From contig NZ_CANKWO010000001.1 in assembly GCF_947487515.1 (NCBI RefSeq), positions 992,001 to 1,056,000 of the forward strand: a DNA stretch of 64,000 bases, in the 5' to 3' direction. The position numbers and the translations under genes are program-made. The notes beneath the pieces are model-generated. The model made no database searches. It was given only the letters and a program-made list of their open reading frames with translations, and was not told where the DNA came from. Of this stretch, positions 1 through 10,169 are shown one piece after another. The stretch's first letter is position 1; each line of letters begins with the position of its first letter. Source of the DNA: an uncultured Litoreibacter sp. GTDB taxonomy: Bacteria; Pseudomonadota; Alphaproteobacteria; Rhodobacterales; Rhodobacteraceae.

Positions 1-4
1 GACC

Positions 5-1393
5 ATGTTGGATCAAGATCGCGCCTTGGAGATTCTCTGCATGGCGACCGCTGGTGCCGACGATGGCGAGCTGTTTTTGGAGCGCAAACGCGGCGAAGTT
101 TTCGCCTTTGATGACGGTCGCCTCAAAACTGCCAGCTACGACGCATCCGAGGGGTTTGGCCTTCGTGCTGTCCGCGGCGAGACCGCCGGCTATGCCCATG
201 CCACCGAGATTTCCGAACAGGCCTTACTTCGCGCCTCCGAGACCGCACGGCTTGCCGTTGGGGCTGGTGGCGGCGTCTTGGCCGCAAGCCCCGCACGCAC
301 CAATCGCAGGCTCTATTCCGACATGGACCCGATGGAAGGCATCTCCTTTACAGCCAAGGTCGACACTTTGCGCGAAATCGACGCCTTCGCCCGATCATTG
401 GACCCCCGCGTGGTGCAGGTCTCTGCCTCCTTGGCGGCGTCCCACCAAGAGGTCGCAATTTTACGCCCTGACGGCACATTGGTCACTGACGACCGCCCGA
501 TGACCCGCATCAATGTGTCAGTCATCGCCGAGAAAGACGGCCGTCGTGAAAGTGGTACCGCTGGGGGTGGTGGGCGCACCATGCTGGACGGGTTGTTGGA
601 GCCCACACATTGGCAAGGTCTAATTCGGGAAGCCCTGCGCATCGCTTTGGTCAATCTCGACGCGACCCCTGCCCCTGCTGGCGTAATGGACGTTGTTCTT
701 GGACCTGGTTGGCCAGGAATTTTGCTGCATGAAGCGATTGGGCATGGCTTGGAGGGGGATTTCAATCGCAAGAAGACTTCTGCCTTCGCCGGCCTCATGG
801 GGCAGCAGATCGCGGCCAAAGGTGTAACCGTTCTGGATGATGGAACGATCCCTGACCGTCGCGGCTCCATCACTGTGGATGACGAGGGCACGCCCTCGGG
901 CAAGAACACCCTCATCGAAGACGGCGTATTGGTCGGCTACATGCAAGACCGCCAGAATGCCCGCCTGATGGGCGTAGATGCCACCGGCAACGGGCGCCGA
1001 GAAAGCTACGCCCACGCACCGATGCCTCGTATGACCAATACCTATATGCTTGGTGGTGACGCAGAGCCGGAGGCCATCGTGCGGGACTTGAAGGACGGCA
1101 TCTATGCCGTCGGGTTTGGCGGCGGTCAGGTGGACATCACCAATGGTAAATTTGTGTTCTCTTGCACTGAAGCCTATCGCGTGAAGAACGGGGTTGTCGG
1201 GGCGCCGGTGAATGGGGCCACCCTCATTGGCGACGGCGCCACCGCCCTAAAGCACATTCAGGCCATCGGGAATGATATGGCCCTTGACCCGGGAATGGGG
1301 AATTGCGGGAAGGCGGGGCAATGGGTTCCAGTGGGCGTCGGCCAGCCGACCTTGAAAATTGGTGGGCTGACGGTCGGCGGATCAGCCACTTAA
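5..1393 (+). CDS. tldD: Metalloprotease TldD
   Basis: TldD is the zinc-metalloprotease half of the TldD/TldE (PmbA) protease, which degrades unfolded or leader-containing peptides in the cytosol. The zinc motif HEAIGH (HExxxH) is at residues 242-247. It is followed by the conserved GLEGDF segment and the glycine-rich C-terminal region typical of the family. The 462 residues are slightly short. Roseobacter homologues as I recall them carry about ten more N-terminal residues, and the frame is open to the window edge, so the true start may lie just outside the window; no ribosome binding site can be seen at this ATG. Its partner TldE is not in this window. Confidence 0.93.
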   Translation: MLDQDRALEILCMATAGADDGELFLERKRGEVFAFDDGRLKTASYDASEGFGLRAVRGETAGYAHATEISEQALLRASETARLAVGAGGGVLAASPARTNRRLYSDMDPMEGISFTAKVDTLREIDAFARSLDPRVVQVSASLAASHQEVAILRPDGTLVTDDRPMTRINVSVIAEKDGRRESGTAGGGGRTMLDGLLEPTHWQGLIREALRIALVNLDATPAPAGVMDVVLGPGWPGILLHEAIGHGLEGDFNRKKTSAFAGLMGQQIAAKGVTVLDDGTIPDRRGSITVDDEGTPSGKNTLIEDGVLVGYMQDRQNARLMGVDATGNGRRESYAHAPMPRMTNTYMLGGDAEPEAIVRDLKDGIYAVGFGGGQVDITNGKFVFSCTEAYRVKNGVVGAPVNGATLIGDGATALKHIQAIGNDMALDPGMGNCGKAGQWVPVGVGQPTLKIGGLTVGGSAT

Positions 1394-1577
1394 TCCCGTC
1401 CATTTGCTGCACCATCAGAATCATCCTCGCCGAAGCGCGGGTGATTCTCGGCGCATCTGCATTTTTGAAGCGATTAATTTCAACAACTTAGGCGAAACAG
1501 TTGATCAATTTGTTCACGTTCACCTTCCCTTAACCGCTCCGCGTCAAAGTGAGATCACTGATTAGACGGAGCGAAGA

Positions 1578-2714
1578 ATGGCCAGCCACCTGCTGTCTAC
1601 CCCACCCCCCCTCGCACCCCCAAGACTACAGGGCGATTGTGTCTCTTGGCTCCGTTTAATCAGGTCCTACCGCGTTGGTGTCAGCACTTTCTTCCGCCTT
1701 TTGGCAGAACATGGAACTGCCGATGCGGCATTGGACGCTCTTCCCCAAATCGCATCGGCTGCAGGCGTTGCCCGCTACACCCCTTGCACACGTGCCGCCG
1801 CCCAGCGAGAGCTGGAACTTGGTTATCAGCTGGGCGCGAAATTGCTGCTGCACGGAACGCCCGAGTACCCGCAAGCCTTGCTTGACTTGGAAGATGCCCC
1901 GCCGGTGCTCTGGGCTTTAGGGGATATCGCGCTGTCCAACCGCCCTTGCGTCGCCATGGTGGGCGCACGCAACGCCTCCTCATTGGGGACACGCATGGCG
2001 CATGGGCTGTCCAATGATCTGGGCAACGCGGGATTTGTCATTGCCTCCGGACTTGCCCGCGGCGTTGACACAGCCGCCCATCTTGCTGCTCTGCCCCATG
2101 GTACCATTGCTGTCGTGGCCGGTGGGCTGGATGTCGTTTACCCGCGCGAGAATGCTAAACTGCATGACGACATCGCCAAGCGGGGGCTGATCCTGTCTGA
2201 ACGCCCCTTGGGATTGCAACCGCACGCCCGCGACTTCCCCCGCCGAAACCGGATCATTTCCGGCCTGTCGCAAGCCGTTGTCGTAGTCGAAGCTGCCGCA
2301 AAATCCGGAAGCCTAATCACGGCGCGCAATGCATTGGATCAAGGGCGCGACGTCTTGGCCGTCCCTGGGCACCCGCTGGATGCGCGCGCGGCGGGCTGCA
2401 ATATGCTGATCCGCGATGGCGCTTCCCTCGTGCGCTCGGCGCAAGATGTGATGGCTGGAATAGGTCCTGCGCAACCACATGTAGACGCCCCCGCGACAGA
2501 ACCCGCGCCAGTTCAGCCACCTCAGCCAGTTCATTCCCACGGCGCGGCTCATGCGCAAATCCTTGGGCTGTTAGGCCCCACGCCAGTGGCCGAAGATCAG
2601 GTAATGCGCGATCTGAAAATTGATGCGGGAACTCTGGCGCCGCATCTCACCGTGCTAGAGCTGGAAGGCAAAATCGAGCGCCAGCCGGGGGGATTGCTGA
2701 CCCGCCTGATCTAG
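1578..2714 (+). CDS. dprA: DNA-processing protein DprA
   Basis: DprA binds single-stranded DNA and loads RecA during natural transformation. The 378-residue length is normal. The Rossmann-like core shows MVGARNAS, SGLARGVDTAAH, GGLDVVYPREN and FPRRNRIISGLS, all DprA signatures. A C-terminal winged-helix domain follows a proline-rich linker at about residues 300-320. The 184-bp region upstream has no gene. The stop codon overlaps that of the convergent transporter gene within CTAG (2711-2714), so no terminator separates them. Confidence 0.95.
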   Translation: MASHLLSTPPPLAPPRLQGDCVSWLRLIRSYRVGVSTFFRLLAEHGTADAALDALPQIASAAGVARYTPCTRAAAQRELELGYQLGAKLLLHGTPEYPQALLDLEDAPPVLWALGDIALSNRPCVAMVGARNASSLGTRMAHGLSNDLGNAGFVIASGLARGVDTAAHLAALPHGTIAVVAGGLDVVYPRENAKLHDDIAKRGLILSERPLGLQPHARDFPRRNRIISGLSQAVVVVEAAAKSGSLITARNALDQGRDVLAVPGHPLDARAAGCNMLIRDGASLVRSAQDVMAGIGPAQPHVDAPATEPAPVQPPQPVHSHGAAHAQILGLLGPTPVAEDQVMRDLKIDAGTLAPHLTVLELEGKIERQPGGLLTRLI

Positions 2715-3538
2715 GCCTGTTTGCGCAAGGCAATCCCTACGCCGCCCAAGACCAAAAGCCCTGCGATGAAAAACTTCAGGCTGAGCGCCTCGCCCAAAAA
2801 TACCATGCCCCCCGCCAAGGCGATAACTGGCACCGTCAATTGCACGGTCGCAGCGATAGTCGTCGGGAGTTGAGGCAACACACGGTACCAAAGAGCATAG
2901 CCCAACGCGGAAGACACCGCCCCTGAAGCAACCGCGGTGGCATATCCCAATGATGTCCCCATTGGCAGCCCGACCACCAATGCCACCGCGCCCATGAACA
3001 TTGCAGCAAAGCGAAAGCTGCGTTCTGTGCGCAAAAGCGGGGATACTGCGCCGCGCCCGACAAAAGTGTACACCCCCCAGCCGACCCCCGCTGCCGCCAT
3101 CAAGACGCCGCCCCACAGGTCAACTGTCACGCCATTGGAGGGCCAAAGAAGGACCACCAGCCCAGAAAACGCCACCCCGCAGCCGATGTATCTTAGGGTT
3201 GGGATTCGTTCGCCTGTGATGGCGGCAATAGCGAACATGGTGATTTGCACAACACCAAATAGAATAAGCGCGCCAACGCCGGTTTCTAGCGTCACATAGG
3301 CCAGCGAAAACCCCAGCATATAGACCAGCAAGGAAGCGGCCCCTACAAAACTGCCCGTTTCACGCGCCGCATTTTGTCGAAACCAGACGAGGATCAGCAA
3401 CATGAGCGCGCCGCTCCAAAGCCGCAACATGGCAAATCCCAACGGCTCCATACCGCCCTGAGAAACCCCCAACTTGTTGAGGACAGAATTGGCTGCAAAG
3501 GCAACCATGGTAAGAGCCGTGAGAAGAAATAGACGCAT
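2711..3538 (-). CDS. EamA/DMT-family transporter
   Basis: This 275-residue integral membrane protein has about ten hydrophobic segments in two EamA repeats. It belongs to the drug/metabolite transporter superfamily, whose members export amino acids, metabolites or drugs. The start NSVLNKLGVSQ and the later FSLAYVTLETGVGALI and FLGEALSLKFFIAG resemble RhaT/EamA proteins, but the substrate cannot be predicted. The AAGGA upstream of the ATG directly abuts it, which is unusually close; I see no better start. The groEL terminator lies upstream, so the gene probably has its own promoter. It ends tail to tail with dprA. Confidence 0.85.
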   Translation of the reverse strand: MRLFLLTALTMVAFAANSVLNKLGVSQGGMEPLGFAMLRLWSGALMLLILVWFRQNAARETGSFVGAASLLVYMLGFSLAYVTLETGVGALILFGVVQITMFAIAAITGERIPTLRYIGCGVAFSGLVVLLWPSNGVTVDLWGGVLMAAAGVGWGVYTFVGRGAVSPLLRTERSFRFAAMFMGAVALVVGLPMGTSLGYATAVASGAVSSALGYALWYRVLPQLPTTIAATVQLTVPVIALAGGMVFLGEALSLKFFIAGLLVLGGVGIALRKQA

Positions 3539-3621
3539 TCCTTGGCCATAGAACCAATTGCCTTCGAAGAGAAACGAAAAACCACGGCTATCGGCGTAAG
3601 GCGTTCACAATGCAGTCAACG

Positions 3622-3649
3622 AAAAAGGGCCACCCCGAAGGATGGCCCC
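3622..3649 (-). terminator. Intrinsic terminator of groESL
   Basis: Read on the minus strand, the stem GGGCCA/TGGCCC encloses a 10-nt loop and is followed by TTTTT. It lies about 30 nt downstream of the groEL stop and before the next minus-strand gene. Confidence 0.8.
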
Positions 3650-3679
3650 AAAAGTCAGCGTAATATGGCGTAAGCCCTA

Positions 3680-5344
<1,665 letters not shown>

Positions 5345-5396
5345 TCATAAGTCTTGCGAAGTGTTCGTGAGATGGGGTCGCCCCCGACATTTCCAC

Positions 5397-5684
5397 TTAG
5401 GAAATGATGCCCAGAACGTCGCTTTCTTTCATCATCAACAGCTCTTTGCCGTCAACGGTGACTTCTGTGCCGGACCATTTGCCGAACAGGATTTTGTCAC
5501 CCTCTTTAACAGCCATCGGGATCAATTCGCCCGAGTCTTTGCGCGCGCCTTCGCCTACAGCAACAACCATGCCTTCAGCTGGTTTTTCTTTTGCGCTCTC
5601 AGGGATGATCAAACCACCTGCGGTTTTTTCGTCGCCTTCAACACGTTCTACAAGAACGCGGTCGTGAAGCGGTTTCAATGCCAT
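5397..5684 (-). CDS. groS: Co-chaperonin GroES
   Basis: This is the 10-kDa lid of the GroEL chamber, 95 residues as is standard. It starts [17 protein letters not shown] and has the mobile loop around [17 protein letters not shown]. The start is supported by AAGGAG upstream. It is the first gene of the groES-groEL operon. Upstream come a leader hairpin, the HrcA operator (CIRCE) and a candidate sigma-70 promoter, so repression by HrcA and induction by heat or misfolded protein are expected. Confidence 0.98.
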   Translation of the reverse strand: MALKPLHDRVLVERVEGDEKTAGGLIIPESAKEKPAEGMVVAVGEGARKDSGELIPMAVKEGDKILFGKWSGTEVTVDGKELLMMKESDVLGIIS

Positions 5685-5719
5685 CGTTTGGTGCTCCTTA
5701 GCTCCAATGTTACTCCCAT

Positions 5720-5740
5720 GGCTTCGGGGTTTCCGAAGCC
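5720..5740 (-). promoter_or_regulatory. Leader hairpin of groESL mRNA
   Basis: A perfect 8-bp inverted repeat, GGCTTCGG/CCGAAGCC, has a 5-nt loop. It lies one base from the CIRCE element, on its groES side, and about 35 nt upstream of the groES start. If transcription starts at or near CIRCE, it forms the 5' hairpin of the mRNA. Its function is unknown; stabilisation of the transcript or a thermosensing role are possible. Confidence 0.6.
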
Positions 5741-5741
5741 G

Positions 5742-5768
5742 TTAGCACTCACCCAATGCGAGTGCCAA
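5742..5768. promoter_or_regulatory. CIRCE operator (HrcA site)
   Basis: On the plus strand, TTAGCACTC, a 9-bp spacer and GAGTGCCAA match the CIRCE consensus TTAGCACTC-N9-GAGTGCTAA with one mismatch. It lies upstream of groES, as expected for an HrcA-repressed groESL operon. hrcA itself is not in the window. Confidence 0.95.
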
Positions 5769-5775
5769 CGACGGA

Positions 5776-5804
5776 TAGCTAAGGAGCGCGGAGAGATGAG
5801 TCAA
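5776..5804 (-). promoter_or_regulatory. Candidate groESL promoter
   Basis: On the minus strand TTGACT, 17 bp and TAGCTA form a plausible sigma-70 promoter. The predicted start point falls at the CIRCE element, the classical arrangement. The -10 box matches the consensus poorly. Confidence 0.45.
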
Positions 5805-5833
5805 CCACAACGCATAAGAAAATTCGGAGCCTA

Positions 5834-6502
5834 TCAGACGGCCACATCCCCATAGTCGTTCAGACCTTTGTGGCCTTGGGCGGAAAGCTCATAAACCCCC
5901 TTCGACACCTTGTCGAACCAGCCGTAATGATTGTCGCGCATGAGGCGCGTTGCCGTCGGCACCTCTGCCCATTCGGCCACCTTTGCGCCCTTGGACGCAC
6001 CATGCACCGCCAAGAACCGCGCACATCGGATTGCGTCTTGCCGGTAGGCTGTGATCAACCCGTGTCGGGTGGCCCCCCCGTCGTTTGGGTCTCCTACCCT
6101 GCGGGCGAATTCCTTCAACAACCGCCCTTTGCGCTTTTTCGACTTTCGCGGGGCATAGGGCACTGGGTCGGCGTGCACCTCGACCAATTTATCAGACAGG
6201 CGCACGGTCAAAAGCCCAAGCCCCAGACGTTTGCACAGCACGGTGTTTTCCTTCAGGGCCTTTTGGAACGGCTTACCCGTTTTACGCGGCACAGCTATAT
6301 AGACGTCATCTGCCATTCCCAACCGCGCGACCCCTTGATGAAACAAGCTCAAGGAAAAGGCGGTTTTCAGCTCAACGATCACCGGATCATCGCCCTTTCG
6401 CAGGCCCACCACGTCGCACGCGCCAATTTCGCCCTTCACCTCATACCCCTGCCCTTCGAGGAAGGATTTCACGGGGCCGTATAGCTCTGTCTCTTTGGTC
6501 AT
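5834..6502 (-). CDS. DUF2161 protein, putative PD-(D/E)XK phosphodiesterase
   Basis: This 222-residue protein resembles the DUF2161 family of presumed PD-(D/E)XK nuclease-fold enzymes. Near the N terminus GACDVVGL is followed by VIVELKTAF, a D...ExK arrangement like that catalytic core. A basic stretch ([17 protein letters not shown]) and a C-terminal helical region follow. I chose the ATG at 6502 ([12 protein letters not shown]) because it begins the conserved region; an extension to 6574 would run into the divergent neighbour's leader. The substrate is unknown. It is transcribed away from the asparagine-synthetase-like gene. Confidence 0.75.
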   Translation of the reverse strand: MTKETELYGPVKSFLEGQGYEVKGEIGACDVVGLRKGDDPVIVELKTAFSLSLFHQGVARLGMADDVYIAVPRKTGKPFQKALKENTVLCKRLGLGLLTVRLSDKLVEVHADPVPYAPRKSKKRKGRLLKEFARRVGDPNDGGATRHGLITAYRQDAIRCARFLAVHGASKGAKVAEWAEVPTATRLMRDNHYGWFDKVSKGVYELSAQGHKGLNDYGDVAV

Positions 6503-6625
6503 ATCGTGCAGGCTATACGCAGGCGCGCCGCGTGCAACAAGGTTTTGCCAAGCCCGCCCACCATAGTGTATCATCCCCGCAAACCAGAGCAGTCAAACCA
6601 GAGCCCCAACAAGGAGCCACCGAAA

Positions 6626-8095
6626 ATGCTATCCGCCCCCCTTGCAGCCCATATGGCGTGTGACGAGGCCAAACTGGATTTCGCCCGCGTCTTTCGGGGC
6701 CAATTCACCCTCAGCCAATCGCCAGAGCTAACCATCGACGGCTTCCGCGTGACCGAATTGGGACAGGGCTGGCGGCTGCATCACTGCCGGACACTCCCCG
6801 TGGCCAGCTTGCGCAGTGAAACAGATGACTTTGCAGGGCTGCTTTTGGGAATTGCGGTGGATGCAGATGGGTCTTTGGTTAACGATGGCTACAAACTTTC
6901 CACATCTTTCGAGGCCTTCGTCACTGGGGCCGCTGGCCGCTATGTGGCTCTGGATGCCACCGGTGCTGCCTATGCGGATCCCACCGGCTCTATGGGGCTG
7001 GTCTATGACCGGAACACCAGAACCGTGGCCTCTACTCCGCTTATGTGTCTCAACCGGCCACTCATCGAGAACCCCCGTTTCGACGGGGTCGCCATTCAAA
7101 AGGGCCGCGGAAGCTACGCCCTTGGGCATACATGCGACGCCTATCTTCACGGGGTAATGCCGAACCACAGGCTGGATCTTGACAGCTTTTCCCTTGTGCG
7201 GTTTTGGCCCCAAGCCAATGCCAGCTACCCGACGGATGCCCCCGAAAAGACCATCGCACACATGGGGCAACGACTAAGCGACATCATCGGGGCCATTGCG
7301 CGGGGTCATACAACCCTGTTGCCCCTGTCCGGAGGGCGCGACAGCCGCAATTTGGCAGCTGCGGCCAAACCGCATCAGGCACATATCGAACAAAGCTATA
7401 CTTTTGTCTCCAACTGGCAGGGTCAGATCGATGCCGAAGTGGCCGAGCAACTGGCCTCCACACTTGGGCTTTCTCACCAGACCTATGCGTCCTTCGTTGA
7501 CACCCCGCAAAACCGGATCACCCTCAGCCGCCCTGCGCGCCGCCGTCAAAAAGCGGCCTTTCGGTTGGCAGGAGGATATGTCGGCGACGCCAACAACGAC
7601 GTTCTGGACGGCTTGGTACGCAAATTGCCAAAGGGGGTTGTTTTGCGCGGGAACGTGATGGAAATCCTCAAAGCCAACCATTGGAAACGCGGGTTGACCC
7701 AAGACGCCGCGCATCCTGACGGACATGATGCCGACTATGCGACCGAGCGGCTGGCGATCCTCCCCGCTGGCGGCGCCGCCACAGTGGCGGCCTTTAAGCC
7801 GGACTACCTTAAGTGGAAATCCTCATTGCCCAATGGCGCGCAGCATTTGGCCTATGATTTCGCCTTCATTGAAAGCATCCTACCCGGCTGGCAGCCCAAG
7901 TTTTACGGGTACACCCGCAACTTCCTCGTGAACCCGTTCAGTGACCGCGCCCTCATTGAAGGATGCCTGCGCTTGCCCGTCTCCGAGCGTCGCGCCAATG
8001 TCTACAACGAGGCACTCCTGTCGCATCTGGCCCCCGAGCTGGTGAGCATTCCATTCACTCCGGACATTAAACTGGCACGGACCGCCGCGGCCTAA
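6626..8095 (+). CDS. Asparagine-synthetase-like protein with degenerate glutaminase domain
   Basis: This 489-residue protein has a PP-loop LSGGRDSR (about residue 230), the ATP-pyrophosphatase signature of asparagine-synthetase-like enzymes, and a C-terminal NPFSDRALIEGCLRLP segment resembling that family. The N-terminal half has class II glutamine-amidotransferase-like features (GRYVALD, YADPTGSMGLVYD) but no N-terminal Cys2, so it probably cannot hydrolyse glutamine. AAGGAG nine bases before the ATG supports this start. Such proteins adenylate a carboxylate for amidation or ring closure, sometimes in cell-surface glycan or secondary metabolite pathways. The product is unknown and no biosynthetic neighbours are visible. 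Confidence 0.7.
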   Translation: MLSAPLAAHMACDEAKLDFARVFRGQFTLSQSPELTIDGFRVTELGQGWRLHHCRTLPVASLRSETDDFAGLLLGIAVDADGSLVNDGYKLSTSFEAFVTGAAGRYVALDATGAAYADPTGSMGLVYDRNTRTVASTPLMCLNRPLIENPRFDGVAIQKGRGSYALGHTCDAYLHGVMPNHRLDLDSFSLVRFWPQANASYPTDAPEKTIAHMGQRLSDIIGAIARGHTTLLPLSGGRDSRNLAAAAKPHQAHIEQSYTFVSNWQGQIDAEVAEQLASTLGLSHQTYASFVDTPQNRITLSRPARRRQKAAFRLAGGYVGDANNDVLDGLVRKLPKGVVLRGNVMEILKANHWKRGLTQDAAHPDGHDADYATERLAILPAGGAATVAAFKPDYLKWKSSLPNGAQHLAYDFAFIESILPGWQPKFYGYTRNFLVNPFSDRALIEGCLRLPVSERRANVYNEALLSHLAPELVSIPFTPDIKLARTAAA

Positions 8096-8115
8096 TTCGC
8101 CGCATCAAAGCTGGC

Positions 8116-8144
8116 GTGACAAGCCTCGCGGCGGCTTCTATAAG
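8116..8144 (+). promoter_or_regulatory. Candidate ppaC promoter
   Basis: GTGACA and TATAAG are separated by exactly 17 bp, about 40 bp upstream of the ppaC start in the gap after the preceding stop. This is a good sigma-70-like match. Confidence 0.5.
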
Positions 8145-8182
8145 GCCCCAAAGACCAGACATTTACCGAGGACGCCTTCCAC

Positions 8183-9100
8183 ATGACCACATTCGTATTT
8201 GGCCACAAATCCCCTGACACAGACAGCACCGGATCCCCCTTGATCTGGGAATGGTTCATCAACCACACCGGTGGCTCCGCCGCTGCGAAGCTGCTGGGAG
8301 AGCCAAACACAGAGGCCGCCTTCATGCTGGAGCGCTGGAACCTGACCAAGCCCGAAATCATCGATAACGTGGCCGACGGCCAGCCTTGCATCATCGTCGA
8401 CACCAACAACCCAGCCGAGCTGCCCGACAACATCAACGGCGCAGATGTGCAAGCCATCATCGACCACCACAAACTGGTTGGCGGCTTGGAAACAGCTGGC
8501 CCGATCGACATCACCATCCGCCCGCTGGCCTGCACCGCCACGATCATGCACGATCTGATGGGCGATCACGCAGACCACATGCCCGACAACATCAAAGGTG
8601 CGATGCTGTCGTGCATCCTGTCGGACACGCTGGAGTTCCGCTCCCCGACCACAACAGACACAGACCGCGACTTGGCGACCAAGCTGGCGGCGGATCTGGG
8701 CATCGACATGGCGGCCTATGCGGCTGACATGTTCGCTGCAAAATCTGACGTATCTGCGTTCTCGGCGGCTGAGTTGTTGCGCATGGACAGCAAGGAATAC
8801 GAAGTCGACGGCGTAAAATTCCGCGTCTCGGTTCTGGAAACGACCAGTCCCAAAATGGTCCTCGACCGCACAGCCGAAATCATGGAAGCCATGCCGGCAG
8901 TGGCGGGCGAGGACAAGGTCAACGAGGTTCTGCTGTTCGTTGTCGACATCCTCAACGAAGAGGCCACAATGTTGATTCCGAACGACCTTTCCAAACGGGT
9001 TGCCGAAAAATCCTTTGGCGCGACTGTTACCGGAAACACCGTAGTGCTGCCGGGCGTGATGAGCCGCAAAAAGCAAATCATCCCAAGCCTTAAGGTCTAA
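8183..9100 (+). CDS. ppaC: Manganese-dependent inorganic pyrophosphatase
   Basis: This family II pyrophosphatase of the DHH superfamily hydrolyses PPi to two phosphates and so drives biosynthetic reactions. The metal-binding motifs are FGHKSPDTDS near the N terminus and IIDHHKL near residue 98. The C-terminal DHHA2 region ends in the substrate-binding SRKKQ. The 305 residues are normal for the family. A candidate promoter lies just upstream and a strong hairpin just downstream, suggesting a single-gene transcript. Confidence 0.95.
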   Translation: MTTFVFGHKSPDTDSTGSPLIWEWFINHTGGSAAAKLLGEPNTEAAFMLERWNLTKPEIIDNVADGQPCIIVDTNNPAELPDNINGADVQAIIDHHKLVGGLETAGPIDITIRPLACTATIMHDLMGDHADHMPDNIKGAMLSCILSDTLEFRSPTTTDTDRDLATKLAADLGIDMAAYAADMFAAKSDVSAFSAAELLRMDSKEYEVDGVKFRVSVLETTSPKMVLDRTAEIMEAMPAVAGEDKVNEVLLFVVDILNEEATMLIPNDLSKRVAEKSFGATVTGNTVVLPGVMSRKKQIIPSLKV

Positions 9101-9125
9101 ACCCAGACCCCATCAAACGCCAACA

Positions 9126-9159
9126 TCGGGCACCGCGATCTCTATTTGACGGTGCCCGA
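9126..9159 (+). terminator. Hairpin downstream of ppaC
   Basis: A perfect 10-bp inverted repeat, TCGGGCACCG/CGGTGCCCGA, with a 14-nt loop starts 25 nt after the ppaC stop. It lacks a T-run, so it may act with Rho or protect the 3' end rather than terminate on its own. Confidence 0.5.
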
Positions 9160-9213
9160 CGATTGAAGACGGAACACCGATGGTGATCCGACATCCATTT
9201 CGAGGTCCCGATA

Positions 9214-10086
9214 ATGTCCCAGATCGTTACTCACCTGTCCGAAATATCCGACCGCTATGACGCGCTTTTTGTTGACCTATGGGGGTGCATCCACAACGGG
9301 CTGACGCCATTTTCGGATGCCGTGGCGGCAATGCAAGCATATCGCGCAAAGGGCGGCAAAGTGATCTTCGTGACCAACGCCCCCCGCCACCGTGGATCTG
9401 TTACAGCGCAACTGGATAAAATCGGCGTGGCCGAAGACAGCTGGGACGCGATTGCCACCTCCGGCGACAGCGCCAGATTTGCGATGTTCAACGGTGCCGT
9501 CGGCTCAAAAATCTACTTCATCGGGCAACCGCACGACCAAACATTCTTCGACCCTTTGGATATTGTGGAGAACCCAGTCACCATAGAAAAGGTCGCCTTG
9601 GAAGACGCGGAAGGCATCGTATGTTGCGGCCCTGTTGACCCGATGGCGGACCCCGAAGTCATGCGCCCCGAGTTCCTATATGCCAAGCAAAAGGGGCTGA
9701 AGCTGCTCTGTGCGAACCCTGATATCGTAGTCGATCGTGGCGAGACGCGCGAATGGTGTGCCGGTGCCTTGGCCAAGCTCTACACTGAAATGGGCGGCGA
9801 CAGCCGGTATTTCGGCAAGCCGCATCCACCGATCTATGATCTTGCACGTCGCAGGTTGGCGGCTTTGGGGGAAACCATCCCCGACGACCGGATTTTGTGC
9901 ATTGGTGACGGGGTACTGACGGACGTTCGCGGGGCTATGGGGGAGGATCTTGATTCTCTTTTCATCTCTGGCGGCCTAGCAGCGGCAGAAACCAAAACGA
10001 CCCATCAACCTGACCCTGATCTGCTAAGTGGCTATTTAGAAAAGGAAATGGTGTCCCCGACCTATACGATTGGCTTCCTGCGCTAA
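9214..10086 (+). CDS. HAD-superfamily hydrolase, TIGR01459 type
   Basis: This 290-residue HAD hydrolase is of the NagD-like subclass IIA. Motif I is DLWGCIHNG, in which the usual second Asp is replaced. Motif II lies in VIFVTNAPR, and CIGDGVLTDVRGA carries motif IV. FGKPHPPIYDLA supplies the motif III Lys. This pattern matches the TIGR01459 family common in alphaproteobacteria, whose substrate is not established (probably a phosphorylated metabolite). GAGG nine bases before the ATG supports the start. It stands alone between two hairpin-containing gaps. Confidence 0.85.
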   Translation: MSQIVTHLSEISDRYDALFVDLWGCIHNGLTPFSDAVAAMQAYRAKGGKVIFVTNAPRHRGSVTAQLDKIGVAEDSWDAIATSGDSARFAMFNGAVGSKIYFIGQPHDQTFFDPLDIVENPVTIEKVALEDAEGIVCCGPVDPMADPEVMRPEFLYAKQKGLKLLCANPDIVVDRGETREWCAGALAKLYTEMGGDSRYFGKPHPPIYDLARRRLAALGETIPDDRILCIGDGVLTDVRGAMGEDLDSLFISGGLAAAETKTTHQPDPDLLSGYLEKEMVSPTYTIGFLR

Positions 10087-10128
10087 GGTAGAAAAGACTG
10101 GACTTTGCTGCAAGTGCGAAGTAATTAT

Positions 10129-10160
10129 CTTTCAAACACGCATTCATCCTTGTTTGAAAG
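10129..10160. promoter_or_regulatory. Inverted repeat upstream of the MaoC gene
   Basis: A perfect 9-bp dyad, CTTTCAAAC-N14-GTTTGAAAG, ends nine bases before the MaoC-like start codon. The right arm overlaps the only Shine-Dalgarno-like bases. It could be a repressor operator or an mRNA hairpin hiding the ribosome binding site. It has no T-run, so a terminator for the HAD gene is less likely. Confidence 0.45.
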
Positions 10161-10169
10161 TTACGCATC

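Noticed and set aside
1394-1577. Possible terminator in the tldD-dprA gap (CGCCGA...TCGGCG)
   Set aside because: Only a 6-bp stem with a long loop and no T-run; too weak to call.
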